NCBI GenBank assembly: GCA_016802295.1
Contig: JAESIW010000124.1
Span: forward strand, 850,791 to 914,790
Direction of reading: 5' to 3'
Length of the DNA: 64,000 nt
From: Brachionus rotundiformis
Taxonomy: Eukaryota > Rotifera > Eurotatoria > Ploima > Brachionidae
Numbering within the stretch: the stretch's first letter is position 1; each line of letters begins with the position of its first letter. The notes below the pieces were generated by a model. The model worked only from the letters and a program-made list of their open reading frames with translations, did not search any database and had not been told where the DNA came from. Positions 35,601 through 46,764 of the stretch are shown piece after piece. Both the position numbers and the translations under genes were made by a program.

Positions 35601-38332
35601 CAGTAAATGTGTACGACAGACAGTAATCTGTAAAATTATCCAGTGAGACATAGTTCAAGAAAGTCGAAACATCCAAGTAAGGCTCGCACAGTTTTAGCTC
35701 TTCTGGTGACAGACCAGTTCCGTTTTTGCACTGCTCCTGTGTTATTATTTTCGTCCTATAGATCATAAACTGGAGACCTATTAGATACTTTTCTTTGTTT
35801 TGATCGTAGAATGGTAGGCTATTGTAAATCGAGTTGAGAGCTTCGACATGCTTGTTTAAGTAAAATAGCAAGAATGTGGTTGTTTTATCCATATCCTTAG
35901 GTAAAATTTATCTTAATTAAGTTTTGTTCAAGCATGGTGACATGGTTACTTTGTTTCCTTCGTTGTTGAATATCTCCATGTGTAGCTGAGGATCAATTCT
36001 CAGGTACAAGTTGCATATTGTCCTATCACCTGGCCATCTAATTCGGCCATCATCTGACTGGCGCTTGTTTTTTTTATAAAATTTCTCATTAGCTTCGCGG
36101 TAGTATTTACTGTATTCATCATGTGAAGATTCCATATAACTATAAGGATCATAGCCCTAAAATTTAAGTAAATTAAAATTTTTGTCTATGGTATGGTTCT
36201 ATATTAAGTAGAATAAAGCAAGATTTTTGTTCCATGGGTTCATTTTTTACCTTAATGTAATTTTTTTTAATTAAACACTCTTATACTTTTCATTAATAAT
36301 TATATTTTAATAAAACCTTTGATTTTAATTTTTTAATTGTATAAATAATCTAATTGAAAAACGTTTTCACTAATTTTCTTGTTTAAACTTTAATAAAGTT
36401 ATAAAAATATATAAAAAAAATAAAAACCTTATATTTTTTCTATTTACACTAGAAAATTCGGTCTGTAAATTAACTTTTTATAATGTACCAGCAAACAAAG
36501 ACAGTGAGTAAATAAACATATATTTACAAAATCAAATAATAGACAATTGAAAGAAGCAGTTAAACATGTTTATCCTTTCAGTATTTATAGGCCATCAAAA
36601 TTCTCAAAATTCAAATCTTATTTAAACAGATAAAATAAATTATCAATTAACTGATTCTTATTTTACTTTTGCATCTTAATTTAATAAAGTAAATTAGTTT
36701 TTAGGCTTTTTGGTGACCAGAGCTTCAAAATAAGAAAAGTATTAATTGAAAATAATGAAAATTAAGCCTATTATATGGTAAACATTAAATTATTAGCTTA
36801 AGTATTAACTTCTCTGAGCTGTGAAACTATTTTTAGTTATTTTTATTTTTTTTAGTTTTCCGATCAGCTATCCAGGAGGATTTGAACCTTGATCTTATGA
36901 TCACTTGGTATTAAATGGCAGCCGATCGAACCCAACACTATCAACCTAACAATACTTGGTTTTGGAACAAACTTTGCTTCTTAAACCTTTAATTCAAGTG
37001 TCAATTTTTACCAAGACTAGTAAAACTTGATAATATATCTCTTTGCTATGATTCAAGACATGGTAAAAAATTCCACCCAAAATCTAAATAAAAATTCACC
37101 AAGTGACATATTTTTCACATACTAGATAGATTTTTACATCTGGTAAGATGTTGTGCAGGTCATCTGAAAAAGGAAAATTTAAACAGCTCTAGTTTGGTAA
37201 TCAAATTCCACTTTTATGGCAAAATTTTTCAACAGCTATCAATGGACTAGATATATCAATTTTAACCAAAAATAAATTCATTATCCAAAAAAAATATTTT
37301 AATTATTGAGCTTTGCTAAAATAGTGGTAAATTTTTTAATAAAATTCAGAACATTTGACCCTGAATTGATTCAAAAATGATGATCACAAGCGCCTGTCAC
37401 AAATACCCACCAACTAATCTAACCCATGTTTTATTTTCTGCTTACATGTGCCAATTTCTGGCCATATTTACCAACAAAATCAAAACAAAAGCAAAATAAG
37501 TCACATTATACAGGAAATAATAGCAAGTTTTTTATTTAAGCTTAATTAAAGCTAGAGATAAAAATTCGGCTGACCTCATCCTTGACTCGTTGGTTGTACA
37601 AGGCCTCCTGTTCGTGCTTCATCCATTCTTTGACACTTCTCTTCTCCGAGGCGCATCCAACCTCGTCCTCATCGTTTGCCACTCTGGCCCTCTCAATAGA
37701 GCGCTTGAACTGCTTGAGCTTTGTTCTGCTAAAGTCAACATCTCTCTCGTTATAAATTATGGAATGCGAGTCCAGCGTTTGGTTGTACCTCTTGGACGGC
37801 TCGATAAAAAACTTTCCTAACTTGGCTGATACCACAGTGCCGTAAAAAACACCATCAATAATACTGCCACTAGCAGACGAGCTATCCGGCTCATCAACCA
37901 AGTACCCTCGGTAAAAATTTAATACATTGTTCAAATTAATGGTATTTTGGTCACTGTCTAGTTCGATTTGGGGATTAAAAAAGCTGTGCTGATCGACTGG
38001 CACGAGTCTAAGCTTAAAGTCATTTCCATGGCTTCTAAAATTGAGATAGATGTGCCGATCAAGCGATCGGCGCACTCTGGACTCCTTTTGGACCAGGTAT
38101 TTCGCATCATAGTTCAGCTTGTCGTATTTCAGGATGAAAGGATTTGAGCTCAGATTGTCCGTGTCTAAAATCAGTACCAAATTAGGCTAATGAGACTCTA
38201 TTTTATGCTCAAATACTTACACAACGTTTCAGTTGGTACTAAATTGGCTAAAAAAATGCAAATAAATAATCTGGTGAGTGCGGTGCGGACAAGAGAGCGT
38301 CTAGTCTCTGTGTATATGCTCGCTGTGTCCAT
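32646..38332 (-). CDS. ADAM10: ADAM10 / Kuzbanian metalloprotease, long basic tail
   Basis: Membrane-bound sheddase that cleaves Notch and many surface proteins. Seven minus-strand exons: 38221-38332, 37575-38164, 35950-36156, 35208-35895, 33381-34216, 33242-33286, 32646-33149; about 993 aa. Order: hydrophobic signal segment (LFICIFLANLV, about 22-32), prodomain, furin-like KNKR site, reprolysin domain with zinc motif HEIGHNFGSEHD (about 464-475) and Met-turn YIMYRRA, disintegrin-like domain (CGNGIVEEGEECDCGY), Cys-rich region, transmembrane helix (about 757-781), then FIKVCSVHTPSSNPRKPP, almost identical to vertebrate ADAM10. The tail beyond is unusually long and Lys/Arg/His/Ser-rich (SKHKSELISRAPDGNEKRHK). 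Exon 6 is the least certain: a stronger acceptor before 33311 would instead give a short tail ending in TAA. Introns 3' of exons 2 and 4 are long (1.4 and 1.0 kb). Confidence 0.93.
34217..35207 (-). other. ADAM10 intron 4 (991 bp)
   Basis: Large AT-rich intron between the metalloprotease and disintegrin exons. I see no gene or mobile element in it. Confidence 0.7.
36157..37574 (-). other. ADAM10 intron 2 (1418 bp)
   Basis: Large intron splitting prodomain from the furin site. It holds a tRNA-like or SINE-like remnant near 36855-36950; the rest shows nothing recognisable. Confidence 0.65.
36855..36950 (-). repeat. Possible tRNA-derived SINE or tRNA pseudogene remnant
   Basis: Read on the minus strand the segment contains AAGGTTCAAATCCTCC, a good pol III B-box/T-arm, preceded by TGATCATAAGATCA, which can pair as a degenerate anticodon arm, and a second GGGTTCGATC. 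No full cloverleaf can be drawn because the anticodon loop is too short, so it is not a functional tRNA. Confidence 0.3.
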
Positions 38333-41084
38333 TCGGCCTATGTCAGCATCAAAATTTACTTATCTATATCTAAAAAATACTCTCGAACAAAGCCTAGAAA
38401 AAATATAAATTTCTCAAATTAGTATCATTTTTATGTACTTAACATTCTTTTCTTAAATCGAGCTATATCTCGAAATAGAATGTGAAAAGACAACAAAACA
38501 CGGGCCCCTAATTAGACCTTAGATCCTTTTATTAGGACATATTTTTTCATTCAAGCAAAATCTATCTATCTAATTGAAAAAAATTGAATAATTGTTGCTA
38601 AATGTTAATTGTTTAGTGCGCGCTTATCATCAACCAAATCATCTGCATCAAATTCTATATCAAGATCTTATACAACTAAGAACAAAATCAATCATATCAT
38701 TAGCATAAATTAGGACTTAATTGAACCAGAGTCAATCGTGGTCAGCCACATCAGACAAATTTAAATAGCCTCAGAGAATGCGCTCCTGAAGACAAAGTTC
38801 AAGACACCAACAGAACACGGCTGAATGCAAAGAAAATCAATGCGTGACAAATCTAACTTAACTTTCAGGCGTGCTTTTCAAAAGAGCACAAACAGAATGT
38901 GCCGTGTTGTGTTATTTGTCCATTGACTTTAGGACGCTAATTATAACCAAACCAGTTACATAACTTGGTTAATTAGAAAATCTCGGATAGAAAAAATTTA
39001 AATTAAATACAAGCGTTAATCTATTGTGTTGTTGTTTGCTTACGCTAATCTCTTAGGTAGAGATAGAGTAACATAATCCCTTTTTAATTTATTGCTAGTT
39101 CTTCAGGTCTGGTCCATATTAAATTCTCATGGGTATTTTAAACCAGACGTTCTCTAATGCTTAAGAAAATACAATTTAGGTTAATAGGCAGCATTTTATT
39201 TCTAAATTAAAATGCTTTTATTTTCCTCTTTACGCAATTTAAACTAGAATAAAAAAGATTTTAATTTAGGCTAAACGTCACTCATACGGCTCTCGGAACC
39301 CTAGATTAAAATAAACTTTTCTAGCTCACTTAAATATTTGTTTTATTTTTGTTTTGATAATTAAAAATTCAAATCAAACTTAGACTAAAACAAGAGTCCA
39401 GGCAAAATTAATTGAACTATAGCCTTAGAGAGAAAAAACAAATTTTAATTTGAAGTTTGTATATGTACATTGCTGAATATAATTATGTGGCAATCTCTTG
39501 CGCTTGTTGTCCATTTAAATAGTCTTGTGAATTTTGCTCACCATTGGCTATGTTTGCTTTGATAAAGTTTCTGCTTGATTTATTTACTTTTTTATTTTTA
39601 TAATATTTAAATCGATTTTTTTAAATGAATATTAAAAATAAAATATGTGATTTTTTCGTATTTCTTATATTTTGTTTAGCCTAATTTTGGCTATTTGTCA
39701 AAACATTTTTGTCTTAACATGTTCGCATACAAAATTGATATACTCATAATTTTTAAATTAAATAAATAATTTAATCTATATTAATCATGAAAATTTTTTA
39801 AAACTTTGCCAAGTGAACCCAACAACAATTGTTAATTTCTGGTATCTCTCAACATGCAAATGGCAAAAAAATGAAAAATTTAGTAATCTTTTATTCAAAT
39901 CTAAGTCCTTAAAGCTTTTGAATGGAGATTTGGCTTGCTTGTTGGTGGCTCAAGTCAAATAAATTATTTGGTTAAAGACCAAAGATTTGAATTAGAATAA
40001 TTTCGACACAGATACAAGATTACTCAATGCTAGTACAATAGATAATGGTAATGAAAATGTCAAAATAGTTATTTGAAAAAATGGGTCTTTATCTTATTTT
40101 CAAATTGAACAAATAAAATAGATAAGTGTAATTATTGAATGGTTGGTTTTAGCTAGTGAATCAAGCTAAACACTTAACCAATTTTTGCTTTAAATAATTG
40201 AATCTCTTTTAATATATCTTACCCCAAAATATCATAAATAAAATATTCTAGTTTGCTTTAACTTTATAAAAAATTGTTAAATACACAAAATTATAAATGG
40301 TTAACAGAACTGAATTTTTCACATTATCACATATTATATAATAACATTCAATATGAAAATACATTTTTAATTTAATTCATTTCTATAGTCAAGAATTCTT
40401 AATGAAATTTCAATTTTATACCAAAACAAAGATTGAATATTCAGAATTTTGATACATAAGTGATAAAGTTATGATTTTGTGTTTAATAAGAATTATATGT
40501 AATGAGTATCCAAAATTTGAGCAATATCAACGATTTTGTGTCTTTAATGTCAAATATTGTAAATATGGATCAGTAAAAAAAACTTATAAATTTTTATAAA
40601 ATTAAAAATTCCAATCACTAATTGAATATATTCAAATCTTCATGAAACCAGAGACAATGTATTTTCAGTTTTTTTAATTATATAATTGTGACTTAATTAC
40701 ACAATCATATTTTAAATAATTGCACTAATTGTTTAATTATATCTCGTAATACGGAAATGTCCAGCTAATCAGTTTAAATAATGAAAAGTCTCGTATTATT
40801 CGCAATTAAGTGTAAGATCTAACCATTAAAAAACTTGTGAAATTAATTTAAAATATTCTTCTATTAGAAAATTTTTTGCTCTTTAATTAAACAATTCCGG
40901 TATTGAAGTTATCTGTGAGATAATTCCGGCAATAGTTATTTTATCACGTTTATCTTTTTTGCCGGAAATTAAAACGATTTTATAACAAAAATTTAGCTAA
41001 AAACAATGAAATAACTTTATGTAACATTATTTAAAGTTAACTTAAACTCCCATTTTAATAGTGAAATTAAATCGATAAGACAAA
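38333..41084. other. Intergenic region between ADAM10 and EGF-CFC genes
   Basis: About 2.75 kb between divergent genes, so it should contain both promoters. AT-rich with no open frame of protein character. No repeat family recognised. Confidence 0.45.
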
Positions 41085-41807
41085 ATGTGGAAAATAGTTA
41101 TCTATTTTTTATCTATCTTTAATCCTATAATGGCATTTCCTTTGCTTACCAATTCGGAGACAGACCAGGACTACTTCAATGACTATTACAGCAACGACTT
41201 GGACTGCACTTGCCTAAACGGTGGATTTTGCGTGCTAGATAATGACTTTTGTGCTTGCCCAGCTGAATACACTGGCAGAAGATGTGAAATTAAAATCCAG
41301 AAAGATAATTCAAATAATTGTGGCAATTTGTTTGATGGCGATAGCGAATTTTTAGACTGTGCCAAGTGCACGTGCAATCACAGAGTCCTGACCTGCCAGG
41401 CTCTGGTATCCGCAAGGTGCGATTACCAGAAGATAATCAGCATATATAACTTGAACATTAGCCTAGAATCAAATGATATACTCAAACTTAAAGGACACAG
41501 AGTGGACATTTTGGTCAAATTAATGAGAAGTACACAGGCCTATGTTTATGAAAGCTATATACATGAGTACAAATATGAGCACAATTATGGATTGATTATC
41601 AAAGATTTGGAAACTCACACAACCCAAATGGACTCGTCATTTGGTAAAAAAAATCTCACCATCTACAAATCAAAGGACGAATTAATAGGAATTCAATTTG
41701 ACATGAAAGATAATCCAAATCGTAAAAATAGTACTATCAAAATACAGCCTGATACAAAATTTATTTTTATTTTTGTTTTAGTATATTTTACAAAATTGTT
41801 TGTGTAA
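41085..41807 (+). CDS. EGF-CFC family protein (Cripto/One-eyed pinhead type)
   Basis: Predicted extracellular, lipid-anchored signalling co-receptor; in vertebrates EGF-CFC proteins support Nodal signalling through activin receptors. Single exon of 240 aa. Signal peptide about residues 1-18 (IVIYFLSIFNPIMAFPL). EGF-like domain 41-68: CTCLNGGFC, CACPAEYTGRRCE, six cysteines with the compact spacing of the family. CFC domain 79-112: NCGNLFDG, LDCAKCTCNHRVLTCQAL, ARCD, the six-cysteine pattern that defines it. A less conserved segment follows, then a C-terminal hydrophobic stretch (226-240, FIFIFVLVYF) with no cytoplasmic tail, as expected of a GPI signal. Lack of introns is unlike its neighbours. 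Family call rests on both domains in order; which of the paralogues it corresponds to cannot be said. Confidence 0.85.
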   Translation: MWKIVIYFLSIFNPIMAFPLLTNSETDQDYFNDYYSNDLDCTCLNGGFCVLDNDFCACPAEYTGRRCEIKIQKDNSNNCGNLFDGDSEFLDCAKCTCNHRVLTCQALVSARCDYQKIISIYNLNISLESNDILKLKGHRVDILVKLMRSTQAYVYESYIHEYKYEHNYGLIIKDLETHTTQMDSSFGKKNLTIYKSKDELIGIQFDMKDNPNRKNSTIKIQPDTKFIFIFVLVYFTKLFV

Positions 41808-41895
41808 AAAATCTATTATTATGTAATTTATTTTAATTAGCGCCGAATTTCAAAATAAATTTTTTAGCAAAAAAAATTTTTATTTCCAAAAATAC

Positions 41896-41978
41896 TGCCA
41901 GGGATGGGGATCGAACCCATGCTCACATTCGTGAATTGGATCTTAAGTCCAACGCCTTAACCACTCGGCCACCCGGGC
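41896..41978 (-). tRNA. tRNA-Leu(UAA)
   Basis: An 83-nt type II tRNA with A-box (TGGCCGAGTGG), a CTTAAGA anticodon loop giving anticodon UAA (decodes UUA), a long variable arm (TTCAC/GTGAG) and T arm ATGGGTTCGATCCCCAT. Discriminator base A fits leucine. A T run just downstream serves as pol III terminator. The acceptor stem GCCCGGG / CCCTGGC has one C-U mismatch at pair 4-69. Identical in sequence to the gene at 42155-42237 on the other strand. Confidence 0.93.
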
Positions 41979-42154
41979 TCTCTTAAATAAATGTTATATT
42001 AATTAATTTGAAAAAAAAAACAAAAATACTTATTAGAAATTTTCTGATTAGATAACTTAATAATTTTACTAGATTGATAAAATAAAATAAATTTAATTAA
42101 ATCAGGCCAAATATTATATTGTAGAGAATAAAAATTAGCTCTATTTTTCATTAA

Positions 42155-42237
42155 GCCCGGGTGGCCGAGTGGTTAAGGCGTTGGACTTAAGATCCAATTC
42201 ACGAATGTGAGCATGGGTTCGATCCCCATCCCTGGCA
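42155..42237 (+). tRNA. tRNA-Leu(UAA), inverted duplicate
   Basis: Same 83-nt sequence as the minus-strand gene at 41896-41978, with anticodon UAA, long variable arm and the same C-U acceptor mismatch. Identity continues about 9 nt into the 3' flank including the terminator T run (GTATTTTTG), then stops. The two copies form inverted arms of about 92 bp around a 176-bp spacer. Confidence 0.93.
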
Positions 42238-42514
42238 GTATTTTTGCCAAAAATTCTAATTAAATTAATTTATTTAAAAATTTTTTTGATTAAAAAAATA
42301 AAACTTAACAAAAACACTAGCTTCTATTTTACGTATTTTGCAAGCAACTAAATGCATTTAATTTGAAAATTATAAATTTCCAAAGCTTTCTGCAATTTAT
42401 ATAACAAGTTAATTTTATAATTCATAGCCTTGTTAATAAAGGTACAATAATTTATAAAATGACCAAAGTTAATTTAGATAAAAATTTAAGCTAATCAGTG
42501 CTTAAATTAGAAAA

Positions 42515-43303
42515 ATGTCAGTCAGCTCGATTTTATCCAAAAAAATGGCCCTGGCGCCTTTGTCATTATTCAACAAATCTTCAAGCTTGATAGTAGCTAC
42601 AGCATCTAACAGCTTGGCACAGTAAAATATATAAGAAATTTATTTTCCAAGCTTATGCTTTATAATTGTAGAATAACACGATCACAGAAAACTGATTCCC
42701 AAAAAAATCTCCAAGTGGCGGAAAATTTGGACCAAGATGTCAAGCCATACAAGTTTTCTCCATTTCAAATGTCCTTTGCTAACAACAAAATGGATTACAC
42801 GATGGCTCGAGTAGATGACTTGATGAATTTTATTCGGCGCGGATCACTATGGCCATTAACTTTTGGTTTGGCATGCTGTGCCGTAGAAATGATGCACATA
42901 GCAGCACCAAGATACGACATGGACAGATATGGTGTTGTCTTCAGAGCTAGTCCTCGCCAAGCGGACTGTATTATAGTCGCTGGTACAGTAACAAACAAAA
43001 TGGCTCCAGCGCTAAGAAAAGTGTATGATCAAATGCCGGCACCCAAATGGGTAATATCAATGGGAAGCTGTGCCAACGGGGGTGGATATTATCACTATTC
43101 TTACTCAGTAGTCAGAGGATGTGATCGCATTATTCCTGTTGATGTTTATGTTCCTGGTTAGTTTAGAATTTTTTCAAATTGTATCTTATACAAATTGTTT
43201 AAAAGGTTGTCCACCATCTGCCGAGGCCCTCATGTACGGAATTCTTGTTTTGCAAAAGAAAATCAAAAGAAGGCCAAAAATACAATCCTGGTACAGAAAA
43301 TAA
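42515..43303 (+). CDS. NDUFS7: NADH dehydrogenase Fe-S protein 7 (complex I PSST), copy 1
   Basis: Subunit of mitochondrial complex I that carries cluster N2, the last Fe-S centre before ubiquinone. Exons 42515-42621, 42672-43156 and 43206-43303; 229 aa with short GT-AG introns. The N-terminus (about 35 residues, Ser/Leu/Lys-rich, no acids) fits a mitochondrial presequence. N2 ligand cysteines are present in LACCAVE, MGSCANGGGY and PGCPPSAEAL. The MAPALRKVYDQMPAPKWVIS and HYSYSVVRGCDRI blocks are diagnostic. Compared with copy 2 it has QADCIIVAGTVTNK in place of a more typical stretch. Copy 2 follows 0.5 kb downstream in the same orientation with identical intron positions and phases. Confidence 0.95.
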
Positions 43304-43803
43304 GGTTTTTGGTTGAAATTTGGACAAAAATAGGCAAATGTTTTTTACTAAATAGAAAATAATTTAGCTAAAAAACTGGTTTTAAACAAATTTTACACTA
43401 ATTATATAAATAAAAAATTTACTATATATTTAACAATTTAATAAATTTAATTGCAGTATTTAATTAAATAATTAATAAATCAATTACATTTAGATGCAAA
43501 AAATTTTAGAAATAAAATTAATATTATTTATAATTATTAAACAAAAACACATATTTAAAGTTAATTTAGATTTTTTATTAAAGAAAATTTTAGAAAGTAT
43601 TAGCTTAATTACTGTTGACAGCCAGGAAGGTTATACTTTTTTTAATTTTCGACTAATAGATAATTAAATATGAAAATAAATTTTTTCTATATAAATTAAA
43701 AATGAAACTATTTTAATAAGGACTTGCCTATTTTTAAAAATAGTATGATATTTTTTTTTGATAAATATTTTGAAGCTATAAGATTTTTGAGGAAAAAATT
43801 AAA
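43304..43803. other. Spacer between the NDUFS7 copies
   Basis: About 500 bp of AT-rich DNA that must contain the copy 1 polyadenylation site and the copy 2 promoter if the latter is independently transcribed. No repeat seen. Confidence 0.5.
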
Positions 43804-44581
43804 ATGGCCTTTAAGAATTTATTATCCAGAAAAACTTTAGTTATAAAAAATTATTCCAACAATTTGCCAGCTCTGTTGAGCTCGTCAAGTTCAATCAAAG
43901 AGTAAAAATTTGAATTAATTAATTAAGAAATTACTTTTATTTTTTGAAGAGTATGTCGCTCTAATGAAACGGATTCCCAAAAAAATCTCCAAGTTGCAGC
44001 CAAATTGGATAAAAATGTCAAACCATATAAATTTTCTCCTTTCCAATTGGACTTTAAAACGAACAAGATGGAATATACAATGGCTCGAGTAGATGACTTG
44101 ATGAATTTTATTCGGCGCGGATCACTGTGGCCATTAACTTTCGGTCTGGCATGCTGTGCTGTAGAAATGATGCACATAGCAGCACCAAGATACGACATGG
44201 ACAGATATGGTGTTGTCTTCAGAGCTAGTCCTCGCCAAGCTGATTTGATGATTGTAGCCGGAACCCTCTGCAATAAAATGGCTCCAGCGCTAAGAAAAGT
44301 GTATGATCAAATGCCGGCACCCAAATGGGTATTATCAATGGGCAGCTGTGCCAACGGGGGTGGATATTATCACTACTCTTACTCGGTGGTCAGAGGATGT
44401 GACCGTATTGTTCCAGTTGATGTCTATGTTCCTGGTAATATTCTAAACTTTTAGATATTTCCACTACAATAATCTTCCATAAGGTTGTCCACCCACTGCC
44501 GAAGCCCTAATGTATGGAATCTTAGTTTTACAGCGGAAAATAAAAAGGAGGACAAGAGCTCAGTCTTGGTATAGAAAATAA
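43804..44581 (+). CDS. NDUFS7: NADH dehydrogenase Fe-S protein 7 (complex I PSST), copy 2
   Basis: Tandem duplicate of 42515-43303. Exons 43804-43901, 43950-44434 and 44484-44581, with exon 2 and exon 3 the same lengths as in copy 1 (485 and 98 nt) and the same intron phases; 226 aa. The presequence (MAFKNLLSRKTLVIKNYSNN) shares little with copy 1, but the mature domain is nearly identical, with N2 cysteines in LACCAVE, MGSCANGGGY and PGCPPTAEAL. It has LMIVAGTLCNK where copy 1 has CIIVAGTVTNK. Both copies look functional. It ends 79 bp before the stop codon of the convergent rBAT-like gene. Confidence 0.95.
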
Positions 44582-44660
44582 TAATTATAACAATTAAAAC
44601 AATATTTTATTATTTAAAAAAATAAAAAATAAATTAAAAAAATTCTTAAACCAAATTTGT

Positions 44661-46764
44661 TTATTCAGTTGCTGCCCATGTCAAAATGATTAAATCATAA
44701 GGATTTAATTTAAGATTTTTGGTCAGTAATGGTGCCTTTATTTTAAAATCAAGATCATTATCTATGTTATTTAAGCCTTTTAAATAAAGAACCACATAAG
44801 CCTTTGGTGCTATATCGCTGCTAATTGCCAAATTAGTTTGAATTGTCCTATCACTAAAATTCATTACCACTAAAAATGGCGGAAAACCATAAGCTGTTCT
44901 GAGAAAAGAAAAAATTTCGTCATTAACCAATACTGGTTGATAAGTTCCCCATTGGAAAGATGGTGAACGTCTTAGATTAACTAGATGTTTGAAAACATTT
45001 AAATGTGATTCATCAAATTTAAGTTGACTTTGGACATTTTTTATCTTGTAATTAGGATGAATTGGAAGCCATGTATTATCACAATCTGAGAAACCCGCAT
45101 TTTTGTCACCACTCCATTGCATTGGAGTTCTACAGTAATCTCGTGTTTTTTCCGCATACTCTTCTGGCTATAGAAAATTTTTATTTTACCAAAAATTTTA
45201 ATAAATAATTGAAAAAATTTTTACTCCGTATTTTTTTCCACTTTCGTCCATACATTGGTCATAATTAAGGCTAGATTTTGGCAAGTCCTCCATACCAATC
45301 TCTTCGCCATTATAAACTACACTTGTACCACCAATTAATAAATTCAAAGCATTTGCCAAATTTACATATTCACTTCCAATGCGAGTGGCCACTCGTTTTT
45401 GGTCGTGATTTCCCAGCTGCCAATTAGACCAGCATTTTTTTGGCAAATGTCTATGATAATCCTGGATCAATCTTTTTACATTTTTGGGCTTAAAACCAAC
45501 ACTGTTTGCATCCAGAGAACAGAATTCGAAATTAAGCGCAAAATTAGCACTGTGTCTATTTTTATAAAAGTAATACTGTCCAATTTGGCTCAGTTCAGAA
45601 GTACATTCAACTATAAGAGCTCTTTTTCTGTTGGTTTTTTTGCTTATCTCATCAAACATTGATCGCCATTGACTCAAAAGTTCATAAGTCTCAGGTTGAT
45701 CAGCAGTCTTTGTATGCTTCAAATCAGAGTAGTTAGTTTCTGCTTTGGTACTTTTAATTAATGGTTCGTTGTCGAAATTTTTGTCTTCAAACAAGTGTCT
45801 TAGAGCATCAATTCTAAAACCATCAACATTTTTTTCCTCTAGCCAGAAACGCATGCTTTTCTCAATCTCTTTTCTCATAGCTTCACATCTAAAATTCAAA
45901 TCGGGCTGCTCTTTGAGGAATTGATGTAAATACCATGCTTTTCTTGTTTCATTATATGTCCATGCTGAACCACCGAATACTGAAATCTTAAACAGAAAAA
46001 AAAAGTTGGCAAAAAATGATCTGGTTTCAGTGTAAGCCACATACCCAGTTGTTAGGGGGATTTATTTTGTCCTCACTTGGATACCAAACATAAAAATCTC
46101 TGTAGGGATTATTTGGATCATTTTTGCAGCTTTCTTGGAACCATTTGTGTAAATTAGAAGTGTGATTGGGAATAAAGTCCAGCAATAAATACATTTCCCT
46201 GTTGTGAATTTCTTGTACCAGGAGATCAAAATCTTCCATCGATCCATAAAGAGGATCTATCTCTGTCAATGAAGTAACATCGTAGCCTCCGTCTTTGCCA
46301 CCAGAAGGATATATTGGAGTTATCCAGATCGCTTTTGTGCCAAGCGATTTGATGTAGTCTAGTTTTTGGATAATGCCTCTGATATCTCCCGAGCCATCAT
46401 TGTTAGAATCAAAAAAGGAACGAACATAGATTTGGTAGATTACCTCAGTTTGCCACCAGTCAAGCTTCGGTGGTCTATTCTTAATCTTTCTGTATTCGTA
46501 TAGACAAGACAACATGCAATAAAAACCTATCCAGAATAGCCCAAAGTGAAGCACAATGTCCAAATCATCTGTGATTTTGGCCAATATTTTCTATCATTAA
46601 TAAAATAAAAATTATTTTTTTTAAATTTCTTATCATGGTGGTGTACATACATATTTAAGAGAGAGTGTGTATAAATCGCCATAAAATATTAAGTAAGTGG
46701 CCAACAGTGGTCCAAAAATAGCACTACCAATTGAGTAAAAGGCAAGTTTGGCATAGCTATTCAT
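44661..46764 (-). CDS. rBAT/maltase-like GH13 type II membrane protein
   Basis: Related to SLC3A1 (rBAT) and invertebrate membrane maltases. Four exons: 46651-46764, 46045-46590, 45225-45986, 44661-45167; about 642 aa (human SLC3A1 is 685). Exon 1 encodes a hydrophobic segment (FYSIGSAIFGPLLATYLIFY), exon 2 a second one (IVLHFGLFWIGFYCMLSCLY, about 50-69), then the GH13 barrel from LDWWQTEVIYQIYVRSF. Catalytic positions of the family are kept: Asp in DGFRIDA (about 280), Glu in ALIVECTSE (about 347) and Asp in LGNHDQKR (about 415). PPNNW, HQFLKEQPDLNFR and EEIGMED are shared with rBAT. So it could be a real alpha-glucosidase, an amino acid transporter heavy chain, or both. Exon 1 is inferred from splice sites and frame only. 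Confidence 0.87.
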
